From JAVDCA01 sp035293985 (GTDB lineage: Bacteria; Pseudomonadota; Alphaproteobacteria; Rhizobiales; Xanthobacteraceae), in contig DATGLS010000031.1 of the NCBI GenBank assembly GCA_035293985.1, forward strand, positions 248,001 to 312,000: a stretch of DNA of 64,000 nucleotides, written 5' to 3'. Numbering within the stretch: the first letter of the stretch is position 1; each line of letters begins with the position of its first letter. A model generated the notes under the pieces. The model made no database searches. It was given only the letters and a program-made list of their open reading frames with translations, and was not told where the DNA came from. The position numbers and the translations under genes are program-made. This document shows positions 7,529 through 16,070 of the stretch, piece by piece.

Positions 7529-9154
7529 CTAGGTCTCGGCCTTGCTAAGGTAGGCTTCCAGCTCGACATACGCGGCCGATCGCAGATGCCACGGCGTTCC
7601 CCACTCCGGATCTGATTTGATCATGACGCCGGTGTGCTTGTTCTTGAGATCTCGATCCTTTACGAATGCGCGTCGGTACATCCGCGGAGCCACCCCAACA
7701 AATGGCTGAAACAGGACCTTTTTTCCTCCTTGACTGGGAGGGACCCAGTCCTTCGCGTCGGTCGTTATGGAGTCAGCGTGCAATGACACCGCCTGGCTTT
7801 TTGGATACGGCTCGATGTATTCGACCTTGTCCACCCCAGCGCTTACGATGTGTCTCGCACAATAGTGACACGGGTAGGTCGTTACGAATAATCTTGTGCC
7901 AATCGTTGATGCTCCTGTACGCCCAGCGGAAAGAAGCGCGTCCATCTCTGCATGGACTGCTCGGCTGAACTCCAGGAGATCGCCCACACCACTGCCTCGG
8001 ATTTCTGTTGGGAGCGACAGGTGCCGCTCAGGCTTAGCGTTCTTCAGTTCTTCGACCTCGTCGATTAGCTTCTTAACGAGCTCGTTTTGCTGCCTGGTGT
8101 TGCTGCAAAAAGCAGGTTCATTTAGTTTACGAAATGCACAACGATTATCTTCTTCTCCCTCTTGAAAATGTTCCCCATAAACACCTCCGCCGGCCCGTGG
8201 GACCTCGTTCGTGCCTGTCGCGATAACATTTCCGACAGAGTCGACAAGCGCGGCTCCGACCTGCCGCGACAAGCAAGCGCTCCGCACACTTGCGCTGAAA
8301 GCGTCATGCATCGCCGTTTCGGATATTTCTGGCCGCACGATTGCGTTTCGAGAGATGATCTTGAGCAACCGTGAAAGGTGATCTGAAATCCCCCAATCCG
8401 GATTCCCGGTTCCGTCTGGGTTCTCGCGGTCGGTTGTATTGTCAACAAAGAAGTCGGATAAGTGGAACGTGTCTGAAACTTGCTGACCATGCTTTCCGCC
8501 GCCCCTGGCGTCTCGCTTCATAAACTCAAGAGCGTGAACTCGGCCTGCGTTCTCGTATTTTTTCATGATGCGCTGGACACGTTTTTCTGCGTCGCAGACT
8601 ACGCCGATCAATATGAATGCCTCTTGATAAACATGCCGCAGCAGTTCGACTTCCTCAGGATTCCGGAGCGATTCGAGAATATACGCACGCCGCTTACCAT
8701 CGGGCTTCACTGGACCATCGCCCACTTCCGACAGGCCCATTTTCTTAGCACGTGTCTCTCGGACACTTCGGATCAAGGCGCGTGCAACGGCTGAGTTGTC
8801 CTTCGTGGATAGACGCATTTCGTCGCCAAGATCTTGAAATGCCACGGTCGTACCGAGATCCGTCCGCTTCGTCGCGGGCACTGTGTGCCCGGTAGATCTG
8901 GCCCATCCTTCTATTTCGTTCCTAGCTCGCAGGACCTCGACATCGTATTCTCCGCCAGGAAGCGATGAGGACGCGAGGAGTTCAGCCAAGACATTTGCAA
9001 CGGTACTTGTTCCCGAACCTACATGGCCTACGACAGCGAAGATGAGTTCATTCGCCGCATGTTGAAGCACAGCAGTTTTGCTATCGACACCCGCCACGGG
9101 TGTGACGCCGTGTGTTTTCTTAGATGAAGCTTCTGCTTGCTTCCTGACCGCCAT
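7529..9154 (-). CDS. DcdV/AvcD-type anti-phage nucleotide kinase-deaminase
   Basis: A 541-residue two-domain protein. An N-terminal P-loop domain has the Walker A motif GHVGSGTS (43-50). The segment DTFHLSDFFVDNT (228-240) marks the linker typical of this family. The C-terminal zinc-dependent deoxycytidylate-deaminase domain has HAE at 401-403 and PCHYC at 428-432. Family knowledge: DcdV/AvcD proteins deaminate dCTP/dCMP on phage infection, depleting dCTP. It is first in the minus-strand operon; the TIR-APAZ start follows its stop by 3 bases, so co-translation is likely. In other species this enzyme is kept in check by a small upstream RNA or peptide, so 9155-9481 is where one would be sought. 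Composition differs from the chromosomal neighbours. Confidence 0.9.
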   Translation of the reverse strand: MAVRKQAEASSKKTHGVTPVAGVDSKTAVLQHAANELIFAVVGHVGSGTSTVANVLAELLASSSLPGGEYDVEVLRARNEIEGWARSTGHTVPATKRTDLGTTVAFQDLGDEMRLSTKDNSAVARALIRSVRETRAKKMGLSEVGDGPVKPDGKRRAYILESLRNPEEVELLRHVYQEAFILIGVVCDAEKRVQRIMKKYENAGRVHALEFMKRDARGGGKHGQQVSDTFHLSDFFVDNTTDRENPDGTGNPDWGISDHLSRLLKIISRNAIVRPEISETAMHDAFSASVRSACLSRQVGAALVDSVGNVIATGTNEVPRAGGGVYGEHFQEGEEDNRCAFRKLNEPAFCSNTRQQNELVKKLIDEVEELKNAKPERHLSLPTEIRGSGVGDLLEFSRAVHAEMDALLSAGRTGASTIGTRLFVTTYPCHYCARHIVSAGVDKVEYIEPYPKSQAVSLHADSITTDAKDWVPPSQGGKKVLFQPFVGVAPRMYRRAFVKDRDLKNKHTGVMIKSDPEWGTPWHLRSAAYVELEAYLSKAET

Positions 9155-9481
9155 GAGCCGCTCTTATCGCCTCGCCCCAACAGGGCGTGCTCTGGAATTT
9201 GGTTCGCGTGAATTCGGATTCGGCTTAGTCTAGCATTTCGGCTTCCAATGTTCACGCCAGCCCTAGCTAGGCGCGACCTAATCCGCCAACCCAGAACAAC
9301 GTGGTCCCCTATTTCTAAGAGGCGTATCGCTCAGGGGGCCCCCTTCGGTTCACGACCCTCGCGGTACCTCGAAGCCTCTCGAAACTCCCTTCTGCCGGCT
9401 CGGTTCGCTTGCCGAGGCCGGGGGTCGGGCCGGGGCGCTCAGAGGCGTTTTCCAGATTTTACCAATGATTTCAATGTGATT
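9155..9481. other. Non-coding stretch upstream of the defence operon
   Basis: A 327-base region between the deaminase start and the tRNA-Ser gene. It must hold the operon promoter on the minus strand. It includes GC-rich inverted segments (GGGGGCCCCC at about 9336 and a stem near 9395-9425). An 8-base word, AGAGGCGT, occurs near 9319 and 9440. A small minus-strand frame from ATG 9255 overlaps the deaminase start out of frame and is not supported as a gene. An inhibitory RNA or peptide of the AvcI/DifV kind could lie here, but nothing in the bases alone proves it. Confidence 0.35.
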
Positions 9482-9572
9482 TGGCGGAGAGAGTGGGATT
9501 CGAACCCACGGTACGGTTTTGCCGTACACACGCTTTCCAAGCGTGCGCCTTAAGCCACTCGGCCATCTCTCC
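9482..9572 (-). tRNA. tRNA-Ser (anticodon GGA)
   Basis: On the minus strand the sequence begins GGAGAGATGGCCGAGTGG and folds as a class II tRNA. The anticodon stem CACGC/GCGTG encloses the loop TTGGAAA, which places GGA as the anticodon. A long variable arm (GTACGG/CCGTAC) follows, as in serine tRNAs. The T-arm GTGGGTTCGAATCCCAC and the acceptor end CTCTCC pair as expected, and the terminal GCCA is encoded. The 3' end faces the accessory island, the usual arrangement when a tRNA gene serves as an integration target. Confidence 0.95.
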
Positions 9573-9762
9573 GGCGGGCACCTCTTGCCGGGCTGTGGGG
9601 AGTTTTTCAAGGGAAACCCGGTCCGTTCGGGCGGTCGCGGCGCGGCCGAGCCGGATTTTCGGCGCGCCCGGCGCCATTCAGCCCCTTCTGGCAGTCGGGA
9701 GCGCGAGCGCCTAAACAGGCCCGACCGGCGGCCCGGGCACCAGCACCCTGGCGGAGGCGTGG

Positions 9763-10302
9763 ATGAATCTCGATCGGGTCAGCGTGGGTGATAATGCGCC
9801 CCACGAGGTCAACGTCATCATCGAGGTGCCGATCGGCGGCGAGCCGATCAAGTACGAGCTCGACAAGAGCTCGGGCATCCTGGTGGTCGACCGCTTCCTC
9901 TACACGTCGATGCGTTATCCCGGAAACTACGGCTTCATCCCGCATACGCTCTCGCCCGACGGCGACCCGTGCGACGTGCTGGTGATCAATACCCGCGCGA
10001 TCACGCCGGGGGCGATGATGAGCGTGCGGCCGATCGGCGTCCTGTTCATGAAGGACGAGGCGGGCGACGACGAGAAGATCATCGCGGTGCCCGCCGCGCG
10101 GCTCACCCGCCGCTACGACGCGGTGAAGAGCTATGCGGACCTGCCGGAGATCACGGTGCAGCAGGTGCAGCACTTCTTCGAGCACTACAAGGACCTCGAG
10201 CAGCACAAATGGGTCGAGGTGGCGCGCTGGGGCGGACCCGAGGAGGCGCACCGGATCATCCGCGAGGCCTGCGCACGGGCGAAGAACCCGCCGGCCCCTT
10301 GA
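9763..10302 (+). CDS. ppa: Inorganic pyrophosphatase
   Basis: A cytoplasmic Family I soluble pyrophosphatase of 179 residues that hydrolyses PPi to two phosphates and pulls biosynthetic reactions forward. Family features visible are EVPIGGEPIKYELDKSSG near the N-terminus, YPGNYGFIPHTL and the signature DGDPCDVLVI with the metal-binding aspartates. Length matches the usual bacterial enzyme. The start ATG at 9763 gives MNLDRVSVGDNAPHEVNV. It lies alone between the tRNA and the FdhD gene, with a 33-base gap to the latter. Confidence 0.97.
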   Translation: MNLDRVSVGDNAPHEVNVIIEVPIGGEPIKYELDKSSGILVVDRFLYTSMRYPGNYGFIPHTLSPDGDPCDVLVINTRAITPGAMMSVRPIGVLFMKDEAGDDEKIIAVPAARLTRRYDAVKSYADLPEITVQQVQHFFEHYKDLEQHKWVEVARWGGPEEAHRIIREACARAKNPPAP

Positions 10303-10335
10303 AAAGCCGCCGCCGCGCCCACATTGTTGCCGGTG

Positions 10336-11220
10336 ATGAACGCCCCTTCCGACGACTATCTCCTGCGCCCCGATCCGTCCGATCCGCGGCTGACGGAGCG
10401 GGTGCGCGGCATCGACCAGACCGGCGCGGCGGTCGAGACCTCGGTGACGGTCGAGCGCGCGCTGACGATCTTCCTCAACGCGCAGGAGATCGTCACCGCG
10501 ATGACGATCAACGACTATCCGGAATACCTCGCGCTCGGCTACCTGCTCAACCAGAACATGCTGGCGACGGACGACCTCGTCACCGGCGTCGACTACGACG
10601 AGGAGCTCTCGGTCGTGGTGGTGCGAACCGAGCGCGCGACCGACTACGAGCAGAAGCTCAAGAAAAAGGTGCAGACCTCGGGCTGCGCCCAGGGCACCGT
10701 GTTCGGCGACCTCATGGAGGTGATCGAGAGCGCGCGGCTGCCGGACGCCGAGCTGCGCACGTCGTGGCTCTACGCGCTGACCAACAAGATCAACACCACG
10801 CCGTCGCTCTATCTCGAGGCGGGCGCGATCCACGGCTGCGTGCTCGCGCATGCCGACCAGCCGCTGGTCTACATGGAGGACGTCGGCCGTCACAACGCGG
10901 TCGACAAGATCGCCGGCTGGATGTTCAAGCACGGTGTGCCGGCGGCGGACAAGATCTTCTACACCACCGGTCGGCTCACCTCCGAGATGGTGATCAAGAC
11001 GGTGCGCATGGGCATTCCGATCCTGGTGTCGCGCTCCGGCTTCACGGCGTGGGGCGTCGAATTGGCGCGCAAGGCCAATCTCACGCTCATTGGTCGCGCG
11101 CGCGGAAAACGCTTCGTCGCCCTCGCCGGAGAGGACCGTATCGTGTTCGACCAGGATCTTGCCTTTGTCGAGGAAGAGAGCGCCAAGCACCGGCGCAAGG
11201 CGGCGGTGCATGAGGATTGA
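10336..11220 (+). CDS. fdhD: Formate dehydrogenase accessory sulfurtransferase FdhD
   Basis: FdhD moves sulfur from IscS to the molybdenum cofactor of formate dehydrogenases; without it the enzyme is inactive. The 294-residue product contains the family blocks LALGYLLNQNML and VGRHNAVDKIAGW, then TTGRLTSEMVIK. At the position where the E. coli protein has a CxxC pair, this one has TSGCAQGTVFGD with a single cysteine. The start ATG at 10336 was chosen over an in-frame TTG 12 bases upstream. It opens the molybdenum cofactor cluster, but no formate dehydrogenase gene is in the window. Confidence 0.92.
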   Translation: MNAPSDDYLLRPDPSDPRLTERVRGIDQTGAAVETSVTVERALTIFLNAQEIVTAMTINDYPEYLALGYLLNQNMLATDDLVTGVDYDEELSVVVVRTERATDYEQKLKKKVQTSGCAQGTVFGDLMEVIESARLPDAELRTSWLYALTNKINTTPSLYLEAGAIHGCVLAHADQPLVYMEDVGRHNAVDKIAGWMFKHGVPAADKIFYTTGRLTSEMVIKTVRMGIPILVSRSGFTAWGVELARKANLTLIGRARGKRFVALAGEDRIVFDQDLAFVEEESAKHRRKAAVHED

Positions 11221-11270
11221 GGTGGTGCCCCTCGGCCGCTTACGGCTATCGCATGCACGTGAGCTCGCGG

Positions 11271-11450
11271 CTCCCCTCCCCCCGCGAGCGAAGCGAGTGG
11301 CGGGGAGGGGTCGGGGGTGGGAGGCGCCGCTCGCTCAATGCGAGTCGCATGAGCGCCCACCCCAGGTTCCGACCAAGCGTATTTCCCCCACCGCTCGCTC
11401 AGCGGCTTCGCCGCCTCGCTCGACCCTGCCCGCCAACGGGCGGGAGGGTA
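11271..11450. repeat. GC-rich palindromic intergenic repeat (second family)
   Basis: A 180-base non-coding block of nested inverted segments built from CCCTCCCC / GGGGAGGG and GCTCGCTCA / GCGAGC-type arms, filling most of the gap between FdhD and MobA. Related blocks lie at 13919-14063, 40647-40790, 42007-42150 and 56690-56824. Such elements probably form strong RNA hairpins. Confidence 0.6.
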
Positions 11451-11463
11451 GCAGTGGCACCGC

Positions 11464-12093
11464 ATGAGCAAGCTGCCTCCGACTCTCGGCCTTGTGCTCG
11501 CCGGCGGGCTCGCGCGCCGCATGGGTGGTGGCGACAAGGCGCTGCTCAAGATTGGCGCGTCGACGATCCTCGATCGTGTGCTCGAGCGGCTCGCGCCGCA
11601 GTGCCGCCGCATCATCATCAACGCCAATGGCGATCCATCGCGCTTCGCCTTCACGGGGCTGCCGGTGGTGGCCGACGACGTGCCGGATTTTGCCGGCCCG
11701 CTCGCCGGCGTGCTGGCGGGGCTCGACTGGGCGGCCGCGCACATGCCGGACATCGCGGTCATCGCCAGCGTGCCGGGCGACTGCCCGTTCCTCCCGCGCG
11801 ACCTCGTGGCGAGGCTCGCTGCGGCGCGCGCGGCCGACGAGACGCCGCTCGCCTGCGCGCGCTCGGGCGAATGGCGTCATCCCGTGATCGGGCTGTGGCC
11901 GGTGGCGCTGCGCGCCGACCTGCGCCGCGCGTTGGTCGACGAACACCTGCACAAGATCGAGGTGTGGACCGCGCGCCACGGCGTCGCGATCGCGGACTGG
12001 CCGAACGAGCCGGTCGATCCGTTCTTCAACGTGAACACGCCCGCGGATGCGGCCGAGGCCGGCCGGATTGCGGCGCAGTTCGCGGACGCCTGA
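11464..12093 (+). CDS. mobA: Molybdenum cofactor guanylyltransferase MobA
   Basis: MobA joins GMP from GTP to Mo-molybdopterin, making the bis-MGD or MGD form of the cofactor used by formate dehydrogenases and related enzymes. The 209-residue cytoplasmic protein starts with the nucleotidyltransferase signature LVLAGGLARRMGGGDKALLK. It has DDVPDFAGPLAGVLAGLDWA and SVPGDCPFLP in mid-protein and NVNTPADAAEAG at the C-terminus, all diagnostic. It lies within the cluster, convergent with moeA (stop at 12102). Confidence 0.95.
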   Translation: MSKLPPTLGLVLAGGLARRMGGGDKALLKIGASTILDRVLERLAPQCRRIIINANGDPSRFAFTGLPVVADDVPDFAGPLAGVLAGLDWAAAHMPDIAVIASVPGDCPFLPRDLVARLAAARAADETPLACARSGEWRHPVIGLWPVALRADLRRALVDEHLHKIEVWTARHGVAIADWPNEPVDPFFNVNTPADAAEAGRIAAQFADA

Positions 12094-12101
12094 AGCGCGT
12101 T

Positions 12102-13376
12102 TCAGTCGGCGAGCACGGCATACGACAAGAAGCCTACGGTCGCGCCGGCCTCGATCGTCGTGACGTCCTCGGGCAGCTCGACCAGGCCGGCCGTCTCGGT
12201 CAGCGACGTGATCACGCCGGCGCCCTCCTGCGCATATTTCATCGCCTCGACGACGCCATCGGCGGCGGTGCGCAGCGCGACGCGGACATATTCGCGTCGC
12301 CCGCTTCGCTTGCGATACGAGAACGCGGCGCGCACCGGCAGCGGCACGAACGGCGACGGCGATGCCCCGGCGAGGCGCATGAGCAGCGGGCGCACCACCC
12401 GCACGAAGGTGACGAACACGGCGGCGGGGTTGCCCGGCAGTCCCACGAAGGCGGCGCTCGTGCCGCCCTCCTCGCCCGGAATGACGCCCATCGCGACCGG
12501 CCGCCCGGGCTTGATGGCGACTCGCCAGAAGACGAGGCGGCCGATCGCCTCGACGGCGGCGCGCACGTGGTCGGCCTCGCCGGTCGAGACGCCGCCGGAA
12601 GTCAGCACCAGATCGTGGCGCGTGGCGGCCCGGCGCAGCGCGGGCTGCAATTTTTCGCGATCGTCGGCCAGGATGCCGAGATCGGTGACGTCGGCGCCGA
12701 AATTCGCCAGCAGCCCGGCAAGCAGATAGCGGTTGGCGTCGTAGATCGCGCTCGGCGGCAGCGGCCCGCCGGGCTCGACCACCTCGTCGCCGGTGGAAAA
12801 GAGCGCAACGCGCAGGCGCCGCCGCGCCGGCAGCGCCGTCATGCCGATCGCGGCGGCGAGGGCGAGATCGCGCGCCGCGAGCCGCCGGCCCGCCCGTAGC
12901 GCGGTCGCGCCGCGCGCGATGTCCTCGCCGGCAAGCCGGCGGTTGGCCCCGCGCCTCAGCCCCGCCGGCACGACCACGGTGTCGCCGTCGAGGCGCACGT
13001 CCTCCTGCATGAACACCGTGTCGGCACCGACCGGCATGGGCGCGCCCGTGAAGATGCGGATCGCCTCGCCGGCGCCGAGCGGCCGCGCCGCCGCGGCGCC
13101 GGCCTGCACGCGATCGACGACCGCGAGCCGCGTCTCGCCCGTGGCCGCGAGGTCGGCATGGCGCACCGCAAAGCCGTCGACCGCCGAGTTGTCGAACGAC
13201 GGCAGCGCGAGCCCGGCGACGACATCCCGCGCGAGCACACGTCCGCGTGCGTCGCGCAGCGCAACGTCCTCGACTTCGCTTACGGCTGAGATGCGCGTCT
13301 CGATCAGCCGCTCCATCTCGGCGATCGGCATCAGCGGGCCGGAGAACGCGAAGCAGTCGTCGGTGAGCTGCGCCAT
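12102..13376 (-). CDS. moeA: Molybdopterin molybdenumtransferase MoeA
   Basis: MoeA inserts molybdate into adenylylated molybdopterin. The 424-residue protein has the MoeA domain order. Visible motifs are ALPSFDNSAVDGFAVRHADL, RIFTGAPMPVGADTVFMQED, the MoCF-domain motif ALFSTGDEVVEPGG and VLTSGGVSTGEADHV, then FVGLPGNPAAVFVTF and a C-terminal beta-barrel domain. Its start overlaps the stop of mobB in a TGATG junction at 13376, so the two are translationally coupled. Of the three MoeA paralogues here, this is the one with fully canonical length and motifs. Confidence 0.95.
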   Translation of the reverse strand: MAQLTDDCFAFSGPLMPIAEMERLIETRISAVSEVEDVALRDARGRVLARDVVAGLALPSFDNSAVDGFAVRHADLAATGETRLAVVDRVQAGAAAARPLGAGEAIRIFTGAPMPVGADTVFMQEDVRLDGDTVVVPAGLRRGANRRLAGEDIARGATALRAGRRLAARDLALAAAIGMTALPARRRLRVALFSTGDEVVEPGGPLPPSAIYDANRYLLAGLLANFGADVTDLGILADDREKLQPALRRAATRHDLVLTSGGVSTGEADHVRAAVEAIGRLVFWRVAIKPGRPVAMGVIPGEEGGTSAAFVGLPGNPAAVFVTFVRVVRPLLMRLAGASPSPFVPLPVRAAFSYRKRSGRREYVRVALRTAADGVVEAMKYAQEGAGVITSLTETAGLVELPEDVTTIEAGATVGFLSYAVLAD

Positions 13377-13897
13377 CAGCGGCTCCCCGGCGGCGGCGCC
13401 GCGAGCGGCGCGGCGCGCTCGAGCAAAATGTCGATGATCGCCGGCGCATCGTCGAGGGAGATGCGCGGCACTGTCGCCTGCGGCAGCGGCACGTCGGAGG
13501 CGATCGCGACAACGTGCGGATCGTCGGGATGGATCAGCGGCTTGCCGACGCTCGCGCGATACACTTCCAGCTTCGGATGCGGCTCGCGCTTCCAGCCCTC
13601 GATGATGACGAGATCGACGGGCGCGAGCTTGGCGAGCAGATCGGCAAGCGGCGGCTCGCGCTCGTCGCGCAGCTCGTGCATCAGGGCGAAGCGCTTCTCC
13701 GAGGCGACCAGCACCTCGGTCGCGCCGGCCATGCGGTGCTCGTAGGAATCCTTGCCCGGCCGGTCGATGTCGAAGGCATGGTGCGCGTGCTTGAGCGTCG
13801 AGACCTTGAGGCCGCGCGCCAGGATGCCCGGGATGAGCTTGGCGATGAGGGTGGTTTTGCCGGCCCCGCTCCAGCCGGCGAGCCCAATGATGCGCAT
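13376..13897 (-). CDS. mobB: Molybdopterin-guanine dinucleotide biosynthesis protein MobB
   Basis: A 173-residue P-loop GTP-binding protein that assists MobA in MGD formation. The Walker A motif GWSGAGKTTLI is at about residues 8-18. Next come the family features LKHAHHAFDIDRPGKDSYEH and VDLVIIEGWKREPHPKLEVY. It is first in a two-gene minus-strand operon with moeA. The intergenic region upstream carries a GC-rich repeat (13919-14063). Confidence 0.95.
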   Translation of the reverse strand: MRIIGLAGWSGAGKTTLIAKLIPGILARGLKVSTLKHAHHAFDIDRPGKDSYEHRMAGATEVLVASEKRFALMHELRDEREPPLADLLAKLAPVDLVIIEGWKREPHPKLEVYRASVGKPLIHPDDPHVVAIASDVPLPQATVPRISLDDAPAIIDILLERAAPLAAPPPGSR

Positions 13898-13918
13898 GGG
13901 GAGGTTATAGCGCGTCCT

Positions 13919-14063
13919 ACCCTCGCCTGAAGGGGAGGGTCGCGAGCCGAAGGCGAGCGGGGTGGGGTGGCGGTGAGAGCCTCACCCCACCCCGGAGCGC
14001 ATTTCGCTTTGCTCAATGCGCTCCGACCCTCCCGCCGCAGGCCGCCAGCAGGGAAGGGTGAAG
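13919..14063. repeat. GC-rich palindromic intergenic repeat (second family)
   Basis: Inverted arms include CTTCACCC/GGGTGAAG-like ends and GGAGCGCATTT / AATGCGCTCC in the centre, within the 184-base gap between mobB and the MoeA fusion gene. It belongs to the same family as 11271-11450, 40647-40790, 42007-42150 and 56690-56824. Confidence 0.6.
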
Positions 14064-14081
14064 AAAGCGCTCGCCGGCATC

Positions 14082-16070
14082 CTACCCCTCCGCCGGAACC
14101 ATCCCGAGCGCGGCGATGCGGGCGCGCACGTCGGGATCATGCAGCGCCTCGAGGAACGCCTGCACGGCGGGGCGCTCGCGCTTCGCCTCGACCAGCAAGA
14201 AGTCATAGTGTTCCGGCGCGATGGGGAGGAACTCGAGGCCGTAAAGCCGGGCCACCGTCTCGGTCGCGATGCCCCAGTCGGCGCGGCCCTGGGCGACGGC
14301 CGCGGCGACCGCATTGTGCGACTTCGGCTGGTTGGCATAGCCGGGCGGGCGTTTGCCATCGAGCAGCCGGTCGATGAGGATGCGCGTGCCGGCGCCGGCA
14401 TTGCGGTTGACCATCAGGCACCCGGGATCGGCGAGCGCCGCCGCGATCGCCTGCGTCGCGCTTTTTCCAGCGAAGCGCGGATCGCCGGCGCGGAACACGA
14501 AACCCTGCATGCGGCGCCAGCCCGGCACCAGGGCGAGGCCGGGACGCACGAGATGGCGGTTATAGACCGAGCCGGACGGATCGAGCAGATGCACAGGGGC
14601 GAGATCGCATTCGCCGCGCTCGGCCGCGGTGACGCCGCCCTGGCTGCCGACCACGATGGTGCGCGCCGCAAACCCCTGATCGCCGAGCGCGCCGAGCACG
14701 ATGTCGAGCGAGACGCAATGGCTGCCGGTGATGACGAGATCGGGCATGCGCGACTTGCCGATCAGCGTCACGTCGGCGGTGCTGCCGGCGTCGAGCGATG
14801 AGGCGAGCGCATCGACGGCCACAAAGCCGTCTGCCTGCGAGAAGGCGGTGACCGAGCCCGAGCCTTTCGGGGTCGGGAACGCGACCGGCCCGTGCTCGCC
14901 CGCGACCAGCGAGACGAGGACGAATTCCTGCCGCCCCATCTCGGAAACGATGCGCACCGGCACGGTCGCGGCGACGGTCTCGGCGGCTTCCGGCGGGCGC
15001 CCGGCGAGCGCGCGGATCACCGGCGCGACGAAACTGTGGAAGGTGAAGATCGCCGAGGTCGGGAATCCCGGCAGGACCGCAATCGGCTTGCCCTGCGCGA
15101 CCGCGAGGCAGAGCGGCTTGCCGGGCTTGAGCGCGACGCCGTGCACCAGCACGCCGGGCGGGCCGAGCCGCGTGACGACGCGGTGCGAAAGGTCGCCAGC
15201 GCCCTTCGAGGTGCCGCCGGAGAGCACCACCATGTCGCACGCCGCGAGCGCGCCGCGCACGGCATGCTCGAGCGCCGCGACGTCGTCCGCGAACGCGCCG
15301 AACGGCACCGGCGTCCCGCCCGCTTCGGTGACGGCGGCGGCGACGATCGCGCCGTTGCTGTCGTAGACGGCGCCGGGACGGAGCGGCTCGCCGAGGCCAA
15401 CGAGCTCGTCGCCGGTCGAGAGCACCGCGACCTTGGGCCGCCGCACCACGTCGACTCGCGCGAGCCCGCAGGCGGCAAGCATGCCGATCTCGCGCGAGCC
15501 GATGAGCTGGCCGCGCCGCAGGAGCGTCTCGCCGCGCGCGATGTCGGAGCCCGCATAACCGATGAACTGACCCGGCGCGACCGCACGGCGCACCTCGATC
15601 GCCGGCCCCTGCGCGGTCTCGGCGAGCTCGGTCTGCTCGACCATGACGACCGCGTCCGCCCCGCGCGGGATGGCGCCCCCGGTCGCGATCGTGGTCGCGG
15701 TCGTGGGCCCGACCGCGAGCCTCGGCGCATGGCCGCAGGCGATCACCTCGGCATTGAGCCGCAGGCGCTTCGGCGCACGGTCGCTCGCGCCCGCCGTGTC
15801 GGAGGCGCGCACCGCGAAGCCGTCGACGCCGGAGCGGTCGAACGGCGGCACGTCGATCGGCGCCACCACGTCGGCTGCGAGCACGCGACCGAGCGCATCG
15901 CTGAGCGCGACCGTCTCGGCGGGGAGCGGCGCGAGGTCGAGGTGCTGCGCGAAACGCTCGCGCGCGACCTGGGGCGAGACGACCTCGAGGAACTGCTCCT
16001 GGCGCGCGGCGGCACGCACCGCCGCAACGAGCTCCGGCGCATCGACCGGGTTGGTGCGCGCGTCGCTCAT
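14082..16070 (-). CDS. MoeA fused to a periplasmic-binding-protein-like domain
   Basis: A 662-residue protein with a full MoeA module (about 25-430) and a C-terminal substrate-binding-like module (about 445-662). In the MoeA part, PPFDRSGVDGFAVRASD, TGGAIPRGADAVVMVEQTEL, AVLSTGDELVGLGEPLRPGA, VVLSGGTSKGAGDLSHRV and AVLPGFPTSAIFTF are intact. The C-terminal part contains VITGSHCVSLDIVLGALGDQ and MVNRNAGAGTRILIDRLLDG, as in type-2 binding-protein folds used as ligand sensors. This fusion is known in databases as MoeA/LysR-substrate-like. The binding half may sense molybdate, but this is untested. It overlaps the MoeA-like gene upstream by 4 bases (ATGA), so both form one operon. Confidence 0.9.
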   Translation of the reverse strand: MSDARTNPVDAPELVAAVRAAARQEQFLEVVSPQVARERFAQHLDLAPLPAETVALSDALGRVLAADVVAPIDVPPFDRSGVDGFAVRASDTAGASDRAPKRLRLNAEVIACGHAPRLAVGPTTATTIATGGAIPRGADAVVMVEQTELAETAQGPAIEVRRAVAPGQFIGYAGSDIARGETLLRRGQLIGSREIGMLAACGLARVDVVRRPKVAVLSTGDELVGLGEPLRPGAVYDSNGAIVAAAVTEAGGTPVPFGAFADDVAALEHAVRGALAACDMVVLSGGTSKGAGDLSHRVVTRLGPPGVLVHGVALKPGKPLCLAVAQGKPIAVLPGFPTSAIFTFHSFVAPVIRALAGRPPEAAETVAATVPVRIVSEMGRQEFVLVSLVAGEHGPVAFPTPKGSGSVTAFSQADGFVAVDALASSLDAGSTADVTLIGKSRMPDLVITGSHCVSLDIVLGALGDQGFAARTIVVGSQGGVTAAERGECDLAPVHLLDPSGSVYNRHLVRPGLALVPGWRRMQGFVFRAGDPRFAGKSATQAIAAALADPGCLMVNRNAGAGTRILIDRLLDGKRPPGYANQPKSHNAVAAAVAQGRADWGIATETVARLYGLEFLPIAPEHYDFLLVEAKRERPAVQAFLEALHDPDVRARIAALGMVPAEG

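Noticed and set aside
9028..9255. 75-residue minus-strand frame as a DifV-like peptide
   Set aside because: Overlaps the deaminase start out of frame and shows no recognisable feature; kept only as part of the question about an inhibitor.
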